A program made the translations under genes and the position numbers. Below, in pieces: positions 6,453 to 13,221 of a DNA stretch of 13,470 nt. The DNA is taken from NCBI GenBank assembly GCA_035553055.1, contig DATNEK010000283.1, positions 1 through 13,470 on the forward strand, given 5' to 3'. Within the stretch, counting starts at the first letter, position 1; each line of letters starts with the position of its first letter. This DNA comes from Chersky-822 sp035553055 (GTDB lineage: Bacteria > Actinomycetota > Actinomycetes > Streptosporangiales > Streptosporangiaceae). The notes below the pieces were generated by a model. It was not told where the DNA came from, made no database searches, and saw only the letters and a list, made by a program, of their open reading frames with translations.

Positions 6453-8369
6453 TTAATCGGCCCGGCTGCTCCGCGCCCGGGTTCTGGCGCGCTCCTTGGC
6501 GTCCAGCATCACTTTGCGCAGCCTGACCACCGTCGGCGTCACTTCTACGCACTCGCCGTCGGCGCAGAACTCAAGCGCCTGCTCCAGGCTGAGTAGCCGC
6601 GGCGGGATCAGCCGCTCGAGCTCCTCGGCAGTCGACTGGCGCACGTTGGACAGCTTGCGCTCCCTGGCGATGTTGACGTCCATGTCGTCGGACCGCGAGT
6701 TCTCCCCGACGATCATGCCCTCGTACACCTCGGTGCCCGGCTCGACGAACAACGTGCCGCGCTCCTGCAGAGAGAACATCGCGTACGTCGTCGCGGTGCC
6801 CGTGCGATCGGCGACCAGCGAGCCAGAGGCGCGCATGCGCATCGAGCCCGCCCACGGCTCGTACCGTTCGAACACGTGATGCGCGATGCCGGTGCCGCGC
6901 GTATCGGTCAGGAACTGGGTGCGGAACCCGATCAGCCCGCGAGCCGGCACGATGAAGTCGAGCCTGATCCAGCCGGTGCCATGGTTCGTCATTTGCTCGA
7001 GCCTGCCTTTTCGGAGCGCGAGCAGCGTGGTGACCGCGCCGAGATACTCCTCGGGCACGTCGATTGTCAGGCGCTCGACCGGCTCGTTCAGCTTGCCATC
7101 GATCTCGCGGGTGACAACGGTTGGCCTGCCCACGGTCAACTCGTAGCCCTCGCGCCGCATCAACTCGACGAGCACGGCCAGTGCCAGTTCGCCCCGGCCC
7201 TGGACCTCCCAGGTGTCGGGGCGCTCGGTCGGGAGCACTCGGATCGACACGTTGCCGACGAGTTCGGCGTCGAGCCGGTCCTTGACCATACGGGCAGTCA
7301 CCTTAGTGCCGCCCCGCCCGGCCGGGCCGCGCCGCGAGTCGCTGGTCCCGCTTCGGCCGACCAGCGGCGAGGTGTTGACGCCGATAGTCATCGAGATCGC
7401 CGGCTCGTCCACGGTGATCAGAGGAAGCGGTCTCGGATCCTCTGGGTCGGCCAGCGTCTCCCCGATCATGATCTGGCCGATGCCGGCGACGGCGATGATG
7501 TCCCCGGCCGATGCGCTCTGGGTCGGCACTCGCTCGAGCGCTTGCGTTCTAAATAGCTCTGAGATCTTTACTCGCTCGATCGACCCGTCGCGACGGCACC
7601 AAGCGGCGTGCTGGCCGCGGGTGATCTCACCTGAGATCACCCGGCAGAGCGCGATCCTGCCCAGGTAGGCGGAGGCGTCGAGGTTGGTCACGTGGGCGCG
7701 CAGCGGCGCGTGCGGATCGTACGAAGGCGCCGGAACGTGCTGCGCGATCACGCCGAAGAGCGGCTCCAGGTCGGCCGAGTCAGGCAGCGTGCCGTCCTGC
7801 GGCCGGTTCAGCGATGCCCGGCCGGCGCGCGCCGACGCGTATACGATCGGGAACTCGATCTGGTCCTCGGTCGCATCCAGGTCGAGGAAAAGCTCGTAGC
7901 AGGCGTCAACGACCTCAGCTATCCGCGCGTCGGGCCGGTCGACCTTGTTGATCACCAAGATCACCGGCAGCCAGGCTTCAAGCGCCTTACGCAGCACGAA
8001 CCTGGTCTGCGGGAGCGGGCCCTCGCTGGCGTCGACGAGCAGCAGCACGCCGTCGACCATGGAAAGGCCGCGTTCGACCTCGCCGCCGAAATCGGCATGA
8101 CCAGGCGTGTCGATGATGTTGATCGTCAGTCCGCCGTGGGTGACCGCCGTGTTCTTGGCAAGGATCGTGATGCCCTTTTCACGCTCCAGGTCGCCTGAGT
8201 CGAGCACCCGCTCGGCGACCTGAGCGTTGGCGCGGAACGCACCTGACTGCCACAGCATCGCGTCGACCAGCGTCGTCTTGCCGTGGTCGACGTGGGCGAC
8301 GATGGCCACGTTGCGCAGGTCATCGCGGATGGCGACCCGGTTGGCGAGATCGGCTTGGCTGGCGGGCAT
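6453..8369 (-). CDS. typA: Ribosome-associated translational GTPase TypA/BipA
   Basis: TypA is an EF-G-like GTPase that binds 70S ribosomes and supports ribosome assembly and growth under stress. From the start at 8369 it has 638 residues. G1 is AHVDHGKTT (25-33), the effector block is EREKGITI, G3 is DTPGHADF and G4 is NKVD. EF-G-type domains II, III and V and a TypA C-terminal domain follow. Two starts are possible. ATG 8382-8384 adds MEFSS and lacks an upstream Shine-Dalgarno. ATG 8367-8369 (MPASQADL) has GGAG 9 nt upstream and gives an N-terminus closer to the family, so it is preferred. That GGAG lies in TGGAG-TT-CTCCA, which might partly mask it. The C-terminus is basic (KERARTRARSSRAD). 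It is divergent from the ssu operon. Confidence 0.95.
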   Translation of the reverse strand: MPASQADLANRVAIRDDLRNVAIVAHVDHGKTTLVDAMLWQSGAFRANAQVAERVLDSGDLEREKGITILAKNTAVTHGGLTINIIDTPGHADFGGEVERGLSMVDGVLLLVDASEGPLPQTRFVLRKALEAWLPVILVINKVDRPDARIAEVVDACYELFLDLDATEDQIEFPIVYASARAGRASLNRPQDGTLPDSADLEPLFGVIAQHVPAPSYDPHAPLRAHVTNLDASAYLGRIALCRVISGEITRGQHAAWCRRDGSIERVKISELFRTQALERVPTQSASAGDIIAVAGIGQIMIGETLADPEDPRPLPLITVDEPAISMTIGVNTSPLVGRSGTSDSRRGPAGRGGTKVTARMVKDRLDAELVGNVSIRVLPTERPDTWEVQGRGELALAVLVELMRREGYELTVGRPTVVTREIDGKLNEPVERLTIDVPEEYLGAVTTLLALRKGRLEQMTNHGTGWIRLDFIVPARGLIGFRTQFLTDTRGTGIAHHVFERYEPWAGSMRMRASGSLVADRTGTATTYAMFSLQERGTLFVEPGTEVYEGMIVGENSRSDDMDVNIARERKLSNVRQSTAEELERLIPPRLLSLEQALEFCADGECVEVTPTVVRLRKVMLDAKERARTRARSSRAD

Positions 8370-8418
8370 GCTGGAGAACTCCATTGCAAACTGGGAAGGC
8401 GCCGAACGAGGCTTTGCC

Positions 8419-8424
8419 AGTTTA
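8419..8424 (-). promoter_or_regulatory. Possible -10 element of typA
   Basis: On the minus strand this reads TAAACT, a good TANNNT -10, which would start transcription near 8412 and leave a leader of about 28 or 43 nt depending on the start codon used. No convincing -35 lies 17-18 bp upstream, so the assignment is weak. Confidence 0.25.
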
Positions 8425-8588
8425 CCCGCCGCTGGGCCCTACTCCGCTGCCCATCACGTCCACCGGCGGCACCAGCAGAACAGCATCGTCGGCCCGGCGA
8501 CGCAGCTTTGAAGATCAATTTCGCACACCATGCTGACGGACGGGCGAGCGGCCGAGTGGTCCAGCGCTGTTTGCTCGCGGCCGCGCCT

Positions 8589-8652
8589 CCAACGACAGCA
8601 ATGTGCACATCGCCGCTGTCCCAACGACAGCAATGTGCACGCCGCTGCTGTT
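8589..8652. repeat. Two tandem 32-bp repeats upstream of the ssu operon
   Basis: Unit 1 is 8589-8620 and unit 2 is 8621-8652. The first 20 bases, CCAACGACAGCAATGTGCAC, are identical, and 28 of 32 positions match overall. Each unit also holds ACAGC (8595-8599; 8627-8631) facing GCTGT (8615-8619; 8647-8651) at the same spacing, so each could form a similar hairpin or dyad site. The 32-bp period is about three helical turns, placing both copies on one face of the DNA. Only two copies are present. Confidence 0.8.
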
Positions 8653-8683
8653 CGCCAGCCCATCGTAAAGTCTAGTTTTTCGC

Positions 8684-8705
8684 TTGACTTTATAGATAAT
8701 ATCAA
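8684..8705 (+). promoter_or_regulatory. AT-rich palindromic operator over the ssu promoter
   Basis: The 22 bases read TTGA-N2-TTAT-N2-ATAA-N2-TCAA, with 8 of 11 base pairs symmetric about 8694/8695. The left end doubles as a -35-like TTGACT (8684-8689), with CAGCAT (8707-8712) 17 bp downstream. Alternatively GATAAT (8695-8700) inside the palindrome is a five-of-six -10. Either way a protein bound here would cover the core promoter, suggesting repression. The regulator is unknown. Confidence 0.55.
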
Positions 8706-8741
8706 ACAGCATCTGGGTGAAAAGTCTGGAAGGGAGTACTT

Positions 8742-9707
8742 GTGCCTGGATTGAGAAACGCGCTTGACCTCGAACGCGGGGTGATCAGCAGCGACCCTGC
8801 CGACGGACGTGAGCCGACCGCAGCCGCCAACCCAGACGCCGACCGGGGCCAGCGCGTCGGCCCCGGCCCCGGCACCAGCCGCACGCCCGGCGTCCGCACC
8901 GGCCGCACGCTCGGCCGCAGCCACAACCGAGGCCGGGGTGCAGGTGCGCTCAGGCTGATCAGTCCGGTGATCGTGCTGGCAGGCTGGCAGCTGGCCAGCG
9001 GCTCCGGCCTGATCTCGGCGCAGAAGCTGCCGCCGCCGACCGCCGTCTGGTCGACCGCGCTCTCGCTGGTCACGACCGGTTCGTCCGCCTACGGCACGCT
9101 GCAGGGCGCCCTGGCAGTCTCGCTTGAGCGAGTCGCGGCCGGCTTCGCGCTCGGCGCCACCGCGGGGGTGCTGCTGGCGATCGTCGCGGGACTCAGCCGC
9201 TTCGGCGAGAACGCATTCGACCCCCTCATGCAGATGCTCAGAACGCTGCCGCTGTTCGGGCTGATCCCGGTGTTCATCGTCTGGTTCGGCATTGGCGAGA
9301 CGCCCAAGATCCTGCTGATCGCCATCGGCGTCGCGATCCCGCTGTACCTGAACACGTTCTCAGGCATCCGCGCGGTCGACGGCAAGCTGGCCGAACTCGG
9401 CCAGGTACTCGACCTGCGCAGGCGCGAGCTGATCACCGCGATCGTGCTCCCAGGCGCGCTGCCGCAGATCCTCGTAGGCCTGCGCCAGAGCCTCGGCGTT
9501 GGCTGGCTGGCGCTCGTGGTCGCGGAGCAGGTCAACGCGAACGCCGGCCTCGGCTTCATGATCAGCCAGGCGACCCAGTTCCTGCGCAATGACGTGATCA
9601 TCGTCGCGCTGCTCGTGTACTGCGCACTCGGCCTCGGCACCGACGCGCTTGTGCGGCTCATCGAAAGGAGGGCCCTGAGATGGCGCATGAGCCTGGCGGC
9701 ACGGTAA
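8742..9707 (+). CDS. ssuC: Sulfonate ABC transporter permease SsuC
   Basis: SsuC is the membrane channel of the alkanesulfonate importer. The GTG at 8742 follows the strong Shine-Dalgarno GGAAGGGAG (8728-8736) by 5 nt. The protein has 321 residues. The first ~65 are a low-complexity Gly/Arg/Pro-rich cytoplasmic tail, longer than in typical SsuC. About six hydrophobic segments follow from residue ~70. The coupling (EAA-type) loop that contacts the ATPase is around LPGALPQILVGLRQSLG (236-252). The fold is that of the BPD_transp_1 permeases. It is first in ssuCBADE and its end overlaps ssuB by 28 nt. The sulfonate assignment rests mainly on the ssuA, ssuD and ssuE neighbours; nitrate/taurine-type permeases look similar. 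Confidence 0.88.
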   Translation: MPGLRNALDLERGVISSDPADGREPTAAANPDADRGQRVGPGPGTSRTPGVRTGRTLGRSHNRGRGAGALRLISPVIVLAGWQLASGSGLISAQKLPPPTAVWSTALSLVTTGSSAYGTLQGALAVSLERVAAGFALGATAGVLLAIVAGLSRFGENAFDPLMQMLRTLPLFGLIPVFIVWFGIGETPKILLIAIGVAIPLYLNTFSGIRAVDGKLAELGQVLDLRRRELITAIVLPGALPQILVGLRQSLGVGWLALVVAEQVNANAGLGFMISQATQFLRNDVIIVALLVYCALGLGTDALVRLIERRALRWRMSLAAR

Positions 9708-10417
9708 CCCTCATGCCAGTCGTCCGGGCCAGCGGCCTGGTCAGGTCGTTCGGCACCGACACGGTCATCGACAATCTGGATCTCGACATCGCACACGGCG
9801 AATTCGTCGCGCTGCTCGGCCGCAGCGGCTCAGGCAAATCGACGTTGCTGCGCGCGCTAGCCGGGCTCGACGATGAGATCACCGGCGATCTGGACGTGCG
9901 CGGGCCGGTCTCGATCGCTTTCCAGGAACCCCGGCTCGTCCCGTGGAAGCGCCTGCTGGCGAACATCAGCCTCGGCCTGCGCACCCGCGCACCGCGTGAC
10001 GCCGCTCGCGCCGCTCTCGCCGAGGTTGGCCTCAGCGGGCGCGCCAACGCGTGGCCGCTGACGTTGTCAGGCGGCGAGGCGCAGCGCGCATCGCTGGCCA
10101 GAGCGCTGGTGCGGGAGCCGAGCCTGCTCCTGCTCGACGAACCGTTCAGCGCGCTTGACGCGCTGACCAGGATCGCGATGCATCGGCTTGTACTCAGCCT
10201 GTGGGCGCGGCACAGACCCGCCGTGCTGCTCGTGACTCACGACGTCGACGAGGCGCTCGCGCTCGCCGACCGGGTGCTCGTCCTGTCGGCGGGCCGGATC
10301 AGCAGCGCCTGCGCCGTTACCGCGTCCCGCCCGCGCCCGCCGAACACACCAGAACTCACCCACCTGCGAAATCGCCTGCTCGCCGAGCTTGGCGTCGATG
10401 AGGAAGGAACATCATGA
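9680..10417 (+). CDS. ssuB: Sulfonate ABC transporter ATP-binding protein SsuB
   Basis: SsuB hydrolyses ATP to drive sulfonate import through SsuC. In 245 residues all ATPase motifs are present. Walker A is GRSGSGKST (47-55), the Q-loop is FQEPRLVPW (81-89), and the signature is LSGGEAQRAS (129-138). Walker B is LLLLDEP (149-155), with the D-loop SALD following and the switch His187 in VTHD. ATG 9680 has a very strong Shine-Dalgarno (AAAGGAGGG, 9664-9672) inside the end of ssuC; a downstream ATG at 9713 lacks one. The Q-loop FQEPRLVPW is typical of the SsuB/TauB/NrtD group. The stop overlaps the ssuA start (ATGA), so the genes are translationally coupled. Confidence 0.93.
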   Translation: MAHEPGGTVTLMPVVRASGLVRSFGTDTVIDNLDLDIAHGEFVALLGRSGSGKSTLLRALAGLDDEITGDLDVRGPVSIAFQEPRLVPWKRLLANISLGLRTRAPRDAARAALAEVGLSGRANAWPLTLSGGEAQRASLARALVREPSLLLLDEPFSALDALTRIAMHRLVLSLWARHRPAVLLVTHDVDEALALADRVLVLSAGRISSACAVTASRPRPPNTPELTHLRNRLLAELGVDEEGTS

Positions 10418-11475
10418 TCACCAACGGACGGACGCGGCTCCGCCACGGCACCTGGCTTGCGGCTAGCGCGCTGCTGACAGGTGCCGCGGTCACGGCGTGC
10501 TCGCCAGCACAAGCAAATTCAGGCGGAACGCAACCAACCCAGTCGGCCCCGGCCACCGCAGGCGCATCAAGCGTGCCAGCCAGTCTGGGCGACGTCACCC
10601 TTCACGTCGGCGACCAGGCCGGAGCCGGCTCGCAGGCGCTCCTTACCGCCGCCGGGCTGATCGGAAAGCTCCCGTTCAAGGTGGACTGGTCGGACTTCAC
10701 CGCCGGGCCACCCATGCTGCAGGCCATGAGCGCGGGCGCGGTCGATATCGGCGCGGTGGGAGACGCGCCACCGGTGTTCGCCGCCGCCGGCGGCAGCCGC
10801 ATAGCGGTCGTCAGCGCGCTTCGCGCCAACCCGCTCGGCACCGCCATCCTGGTACCGGCAGGCTCGCCGATCCACACGGTGGCGCAGTTGCGCGGCAAGC
10901 GGATCGCGGTCACGGAGGGCAGTTCGTCCAACTACCACTTGCTCGCCGCGCTCACCAGGGCCGGGCTGAGCATCCACGACGTTACGCCCGACTACCTGCT
11001 GCCGCCCGAGGCACAGGCGGCGTTCTCGGCCCACCAGGTAGACGCCTGGGATGTCTGGTCTCCCTTTATCGAGCAGGCGGAAACGCAAGATCACGCGCGA
11101 GTGCTGACCACCGGCGCGGGGGTCGGCGACACCTACTCGTTCGTCGTCGCGTCTCGCTCCGCCCTGGCCGATCCGGCTACGGCGCAGGCGATAGGCGACT
11201 ATCTCCGGCTGCTTGATCAGGCGTACCGCTGGGCGGCCAGTCACCCCGCAGCGTGGGCGGCGACCTGGGCGAAGGCGAGTGGCCTGCCGGAGAAGGTGAT
11301 GCTCGCCGCGGTCAGGAACTCTCTCACCACGCCGACCCCGATATCGCCGGCCGTCATCCGCTCTGAACAAACCATCGCCAACGCCTTCACCGCCGCCGGG
11401 CTCATCCCTGGCCACGTCGACTTCGCCAACTTCGCTGTGACCACCTACAACAACATTCTCGGAGGAACGTCATGA
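10414..11475 (+). CDS. ssuA: Sulfonate-binding lipoprotein SsuA
   Basis: SsuA captures alkanesulfonates outside the membrane and delivers them to SsuC. The 353-residue product begins with a lipoprotein signal: basic NGRTRLRHG, a hydrophobic stretch, then lipobox VTAC with Cys29 as the predicted lipidated residue. A Ser/Ala/Pro/Gln-rich linker follows (about 30-55). The rest is an aliphatic-sulfonate periplasmic-binding fold, with AGPPMLQAMSAGAVDIGAVGDAPP and GSSSNYHLLAALTRAGL resembling SsuA/TauA ligand-site blocks. ATG 10414 follows AGGAAGGA (10401-10408) and overlaps the ssuB stop by four bases. The 3' end overlaps ssuD by another ATGA. The exact ligand is inferred from ssuD. Confidence 0.9.
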   Translation: MITNGRTRLRHGTWLAASALLTGAAVTACSPAQANSGGTQPTQSAPATAGASSVPASLGDVTLHVGDQAGAGSQALLTAAGLIGKLPFKVDWSDFTAGPPMLQAMSAGAVDIGAVGDAPPVFAAAGGSRIAVVSALRANPLGTAILVPAGSPIHTVAQLRGKRIAVTEGSSSNYHLLAALTRAGLSIHDVTPDYLLPPEAQAAFSAHQVDAWDVWSPFIEQAETQDHARVLTTGAGVGDTYSFVVASRSALADPATAQAIGDYLRLLDQAYRWAASHPAAWAATWAKASGLPEKVMLAAVRNSLTTPTPISPAVIRSEQTIANAFTAAGLIPGHVDFANFAVTTYNNILGGTS

Positions 11476-12614
11476 GCCTGGTCTTCCACTGGTTCCTGCC
11501 CACGTCAGGCGACGGCCGCGGCATTGTCGGGGGCGGCGCGCTCAATGGCCGCTCGACCGGCGCGATCAGCAGAGCGCCCGACATTGATTACCTGGCGCAG
11601 ATCGCCAGATCGGCCGAGCAACTTGGCTTCACCGGCGTGCTGACGCCAACAGGCACCTGGTGCGAGGACGCCTGGCTGGTGACCTCGGCGCTGATCAGCC
11701 AGACGCAGCGGCTGAAGTTCCTCGTCGCGTTCCGCCCTGGGCTCGCGTCGCCAACCCTGGCGGCCCAGATGGCAGCCACCTACCAGCGAATATCGCGCGG
11801 CCGACTGCTGCTCAACGTGGTCACCGGCGGCGAGGACAGCGAGCAGCGCCGGTTCGGCGACCACCTGAACCACGACCAGCGCTACGAGCGGACCGGCGAA
11901 TTCCTCGACATCGTGCGCGGCGCATGGAGCGGCGTGCCGTATGACTTTGCCGGCCGCCATTATCAGGTCACCGGAGCGACTGTGCTCAGCCCGCCAGAGC
12001 CGCTGCCGACGGTCTACTTCGGTGGCTCATCGGACGCCGCGGGGCCGGTCGCGGCCAGGTACGCCGACGTCTACCTGACCTGGGGTGAACCTCCCGCTCA
12101 GGTGGCCAGGAAGCTGGCCTGGGTGCGCGGGCTCGCCGAAGCCGCCGGACGTCAGCTGCGGTTCGGCATCAGGCTGCACACGATCAGCAGAGACAGCTCG
12201 AAGGCGGCCTGGGCCGAAGCTGATCGGATGCTCGCCGACCTGAGCATGGCCGAGATCAACAGCGCGCAGCAGGCGCTCGCTAAATCGGCGTCGGTTGGCC
12301 AGGAGCGGATGGTCTCGCTGCACACCAGGTACCGCTCCGGCGGTCCCGCCGCCGACCTGGAGATCTACCCGAACCTGTGGGCTGGGGTCGGCCTCGTGCG
12401 CGGTGGCGCGGGAACCGCGCTCGTCGGCAGCCACGCCGAGGTAGCCGACCGGATCGAAGAGTACGCCTCGCTCGGGATCGACGAGTTCATATTCTCCGGC
12501 TACCCGCATCTGGAGGAGGCGTACTGGTTCGGCGAAGGTGTGCTGCCTGAACTGCGCGCCAGAGGGCACGTGGCGCTGCCGGCAGATCTGTCCGGGCTAC
12601 TGGCCAGCGCATAA
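11472..12614 (+). CDS. ssuD: FMNH2-dependent alkanesulfonate monooxygenase SsuD
   Basis: SsuD uses FMNH2 and O2 to split the C-S bond of alkanesulfonates, giving an aldehyde and sulfite. The 380-residue length equals the E. coli enzyme (381) and the alignment is strong throughout, as recalled: PTG.WCEDAWLV, QRLKFLVA.RP, YFGGSSD, YLTWGEPP, RFGIRLH, PNLWAGVGLVRGGAGTALVG and LSGYPHLEEAY-like blocks. Residues matching the E. coli active site are Cys64 (Cys54), Trp204 (Trp196), His236 (His228) and Arg310 (Arg297). A short Gly/Pro insert sits near 289-294, in the mobile-loop region before the Arg. ATG 11472 has GGAGGAA at 11461-11467 and overlaps the ssuA stop. Sulfite released here would enter cysteine synthesis. 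Confidence 0.96.
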   Translation: MSLVFHWFLPTSGDGRGIVGGGALNGRSTGAISRAPDIDYLAQIARSAEQLGFTGVLTPTGTWCEDAWLVTSALISQTQRLKFLVAFRPGLASPTLAAQMAATYQRISRGRLLLNVVTGGEDSEQRRFGDHLNHDQRYERTGEFLDIVRGAWSGVPYDFAGRHYQVTGATVLSPPEPLPTVYFGGSSDAAGPVAARYADVYLTWGEPPAQVARKLAWVRGLAEAAGRQLRFGIRLHTISRDSSKAAWAEADRMLADLSMAEINSAQQALAKSASVGQERMVSLHTRYRSGGPAADLEIYPNLWAGVGLVRGGAGTALVGSHAEVADRIEEYASLGIDEFIFSGYPHLEEAYWFGEGVLPELRARGHVALPADLSGLLASA

Positions 12615-12633
12615 ATTTCGGCAGGAGGAACCA

Positions 12634-13185
12634 GTGCGCTTCGTTGTCATCGTGGGTAATCCCAAGCCCTGCTCACGCACGCTCAAGGTAGCCAAGGCCG
12701 CCGCTGACGCAGTCGCCTCGGCGCTCGACCTGACGTCTGGCTATGAACTCGTCGACCTGTCCTCGCTGTCAAGGCGGTTGCTGCTGCCCGAGCCATCGGC
12801 AGCCGTCGAGGATGCGGCTGACCTGGTGCGTGGCGCTGATCTGCTGCTGGTGGCGAGCCCGACCTTCAAGGGCACGTACACCGGTCTGCTCAAGGTGTTC
12901 CTCGACCGGCTGCCGTATCACGCGCTCAACGGAATCTGGGCACTGCCGCTGCTCGTGATGAACGCACCGCGGCACGCGCTGGCGGTCGACGTTCACCTGC
13001 GGCCGTTGCTTGTCGAGCTTGGTGCGAGCGTGCCTACGCCTGGCCTGACTGTGCTCGAGTCTGAGATCAGCCGGCTCGATGAGTTGCTGCGGCCGTGGGT
13101 GCGCACGGTCAGCGATGTCGCCGACGGCGCCCTCGGTGCGTCAAGGAGGGCAGTGGCGCTCGCCGGGTCCGGCTATGAACTCTGA
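12634..13185 (+). CDS. ssuE: NAD(P)H-dependent FMN reductase SsuE
   Basis: SsuE reduces FMN with NAD(P)H and hands FMNH2 to SsuD. The GTG at 12634 is chosen because AGGAGG (12623-12628) lies 5 nt upstream; the frame is open further back into ssuD but without a better site. The product has 183 residues (E. coli 191) with a flavodoxin-like fold: GNPKPCSRT (8-16) for the FMN phosphate and SPTFKGTYTGLLKVFLDRLP after the third strand. In E. coli SsuE a tyrosine inserted in AVDYALKP forms a pi-helix; here the block reads AVDVHLRP, so that tyrosine is not conserved and a Val or His takes its place. It is last in the operon, 19 nt after ssuD. The enzyme could equally be called MsuE-like. Confidence 0.9.
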   Translation: MRFVVIVGNPKPCSRTLKVAKAAADAVASALDLTSGYELVDLSSLSRRLLLPEPSAAVEDAADLVRGADLLLVASPTFKGTYTGLLKVFLDRLPYHALNGIWALPLLVMNAPRHALAVDVHLRPLLVELGASVPTPGLTVLESEISRLDELLRPWVRTVSDVADGALGASRRAVALAGSGYEL

Positions 13186-13188
13186 CTA

Positions 13189-13200
13189 GAACACCTGTTC
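13189..13200 (+). promoter_or_regulatory. Candidate LexA (SOS) box
   Basis: GAACACCTGTTC is a perfect GAAC-N4-GTTC dyad, the core of the LexA-binding site in Gram-positive bacteria and actinobacteria, and is followed by GA as in the extended mycobacterial form. It starts 4 nt after the ssuE stop and covers the -35 region of the next gene's likely promoter. That is the expected position for repression. The left flank (TA) departs from the extended consensus. Confidence 0.6.
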
Positions 13201-13209
13201 GATTTTCGG

Positions 13210-13215
13210 TAAACT
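13210..13215 (+). promoter_or_regulatory. -10 element for a leaderless transcript
   Basis: TAAACT fits the actinobacterial -10 (TANNNT). It ends 6 nt before the GTG at 13222, so transcription would begin at or next to the start codon. There is no good Shine-Dalgarno (only CTGGG), which agrees with leaderless translation. Confidence 0.55.
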
Positions 13216-13221
13216 GGGTTC

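Larger units (their letters stand above)
8385..8741. other. Divergent regulatory region between typA and ssuC
   Basis: This 357-base region separates the divergent typA and ssuC genes and holds no credible protein gene. From the typA side it contains a possible typA -10 and then GC-rich sequence. A GCGAGC...GCTCGC inverted repeat follows (8544-8549 with 8573-8578), then two 32-bp tandem repeats (8589-8652). An AT-rich island of about 40 bp (8666-8706) holds a palindrome, and the ssuC Shine-Dalgarno closes the region. The drop in G+C from 8666 to 8706 is striking against the surroundings and marks the probable ssu control region. Confidence 0.6.

Noticed and set aside
8544..8600. tRNA-like stretch GGCCGAGTGGTC resembling the D-arm of a Ser or Leu tRNA.
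   Set aside because: No matching acceptor stem, anticodon arm or TPsiC arm follows; only the short D-arm-like string agrees.
8589..8652. CRISPR array from the two 32-bp repeats.
   Set aside because: There are only two units directly adjoining with no real spacers, and no cas genes are in the window.
8515..8712. Small minus-strand open frame (65 codons) across the tandem repeats.
   Set aside because: It runs through the AT-rich promoter and the repeats, has no Shine-Dalgarno that I can see, and no recognisable domain; the sequence is better explained as regulatory.
12538..12633. Upstream extension of ssuE inside ssuD.
   Set aside because: The extra residues come from another frame of ssuD; AGGAGG 5 nt before GTG 12634 and the typical SsuE N-terminus fix the start.
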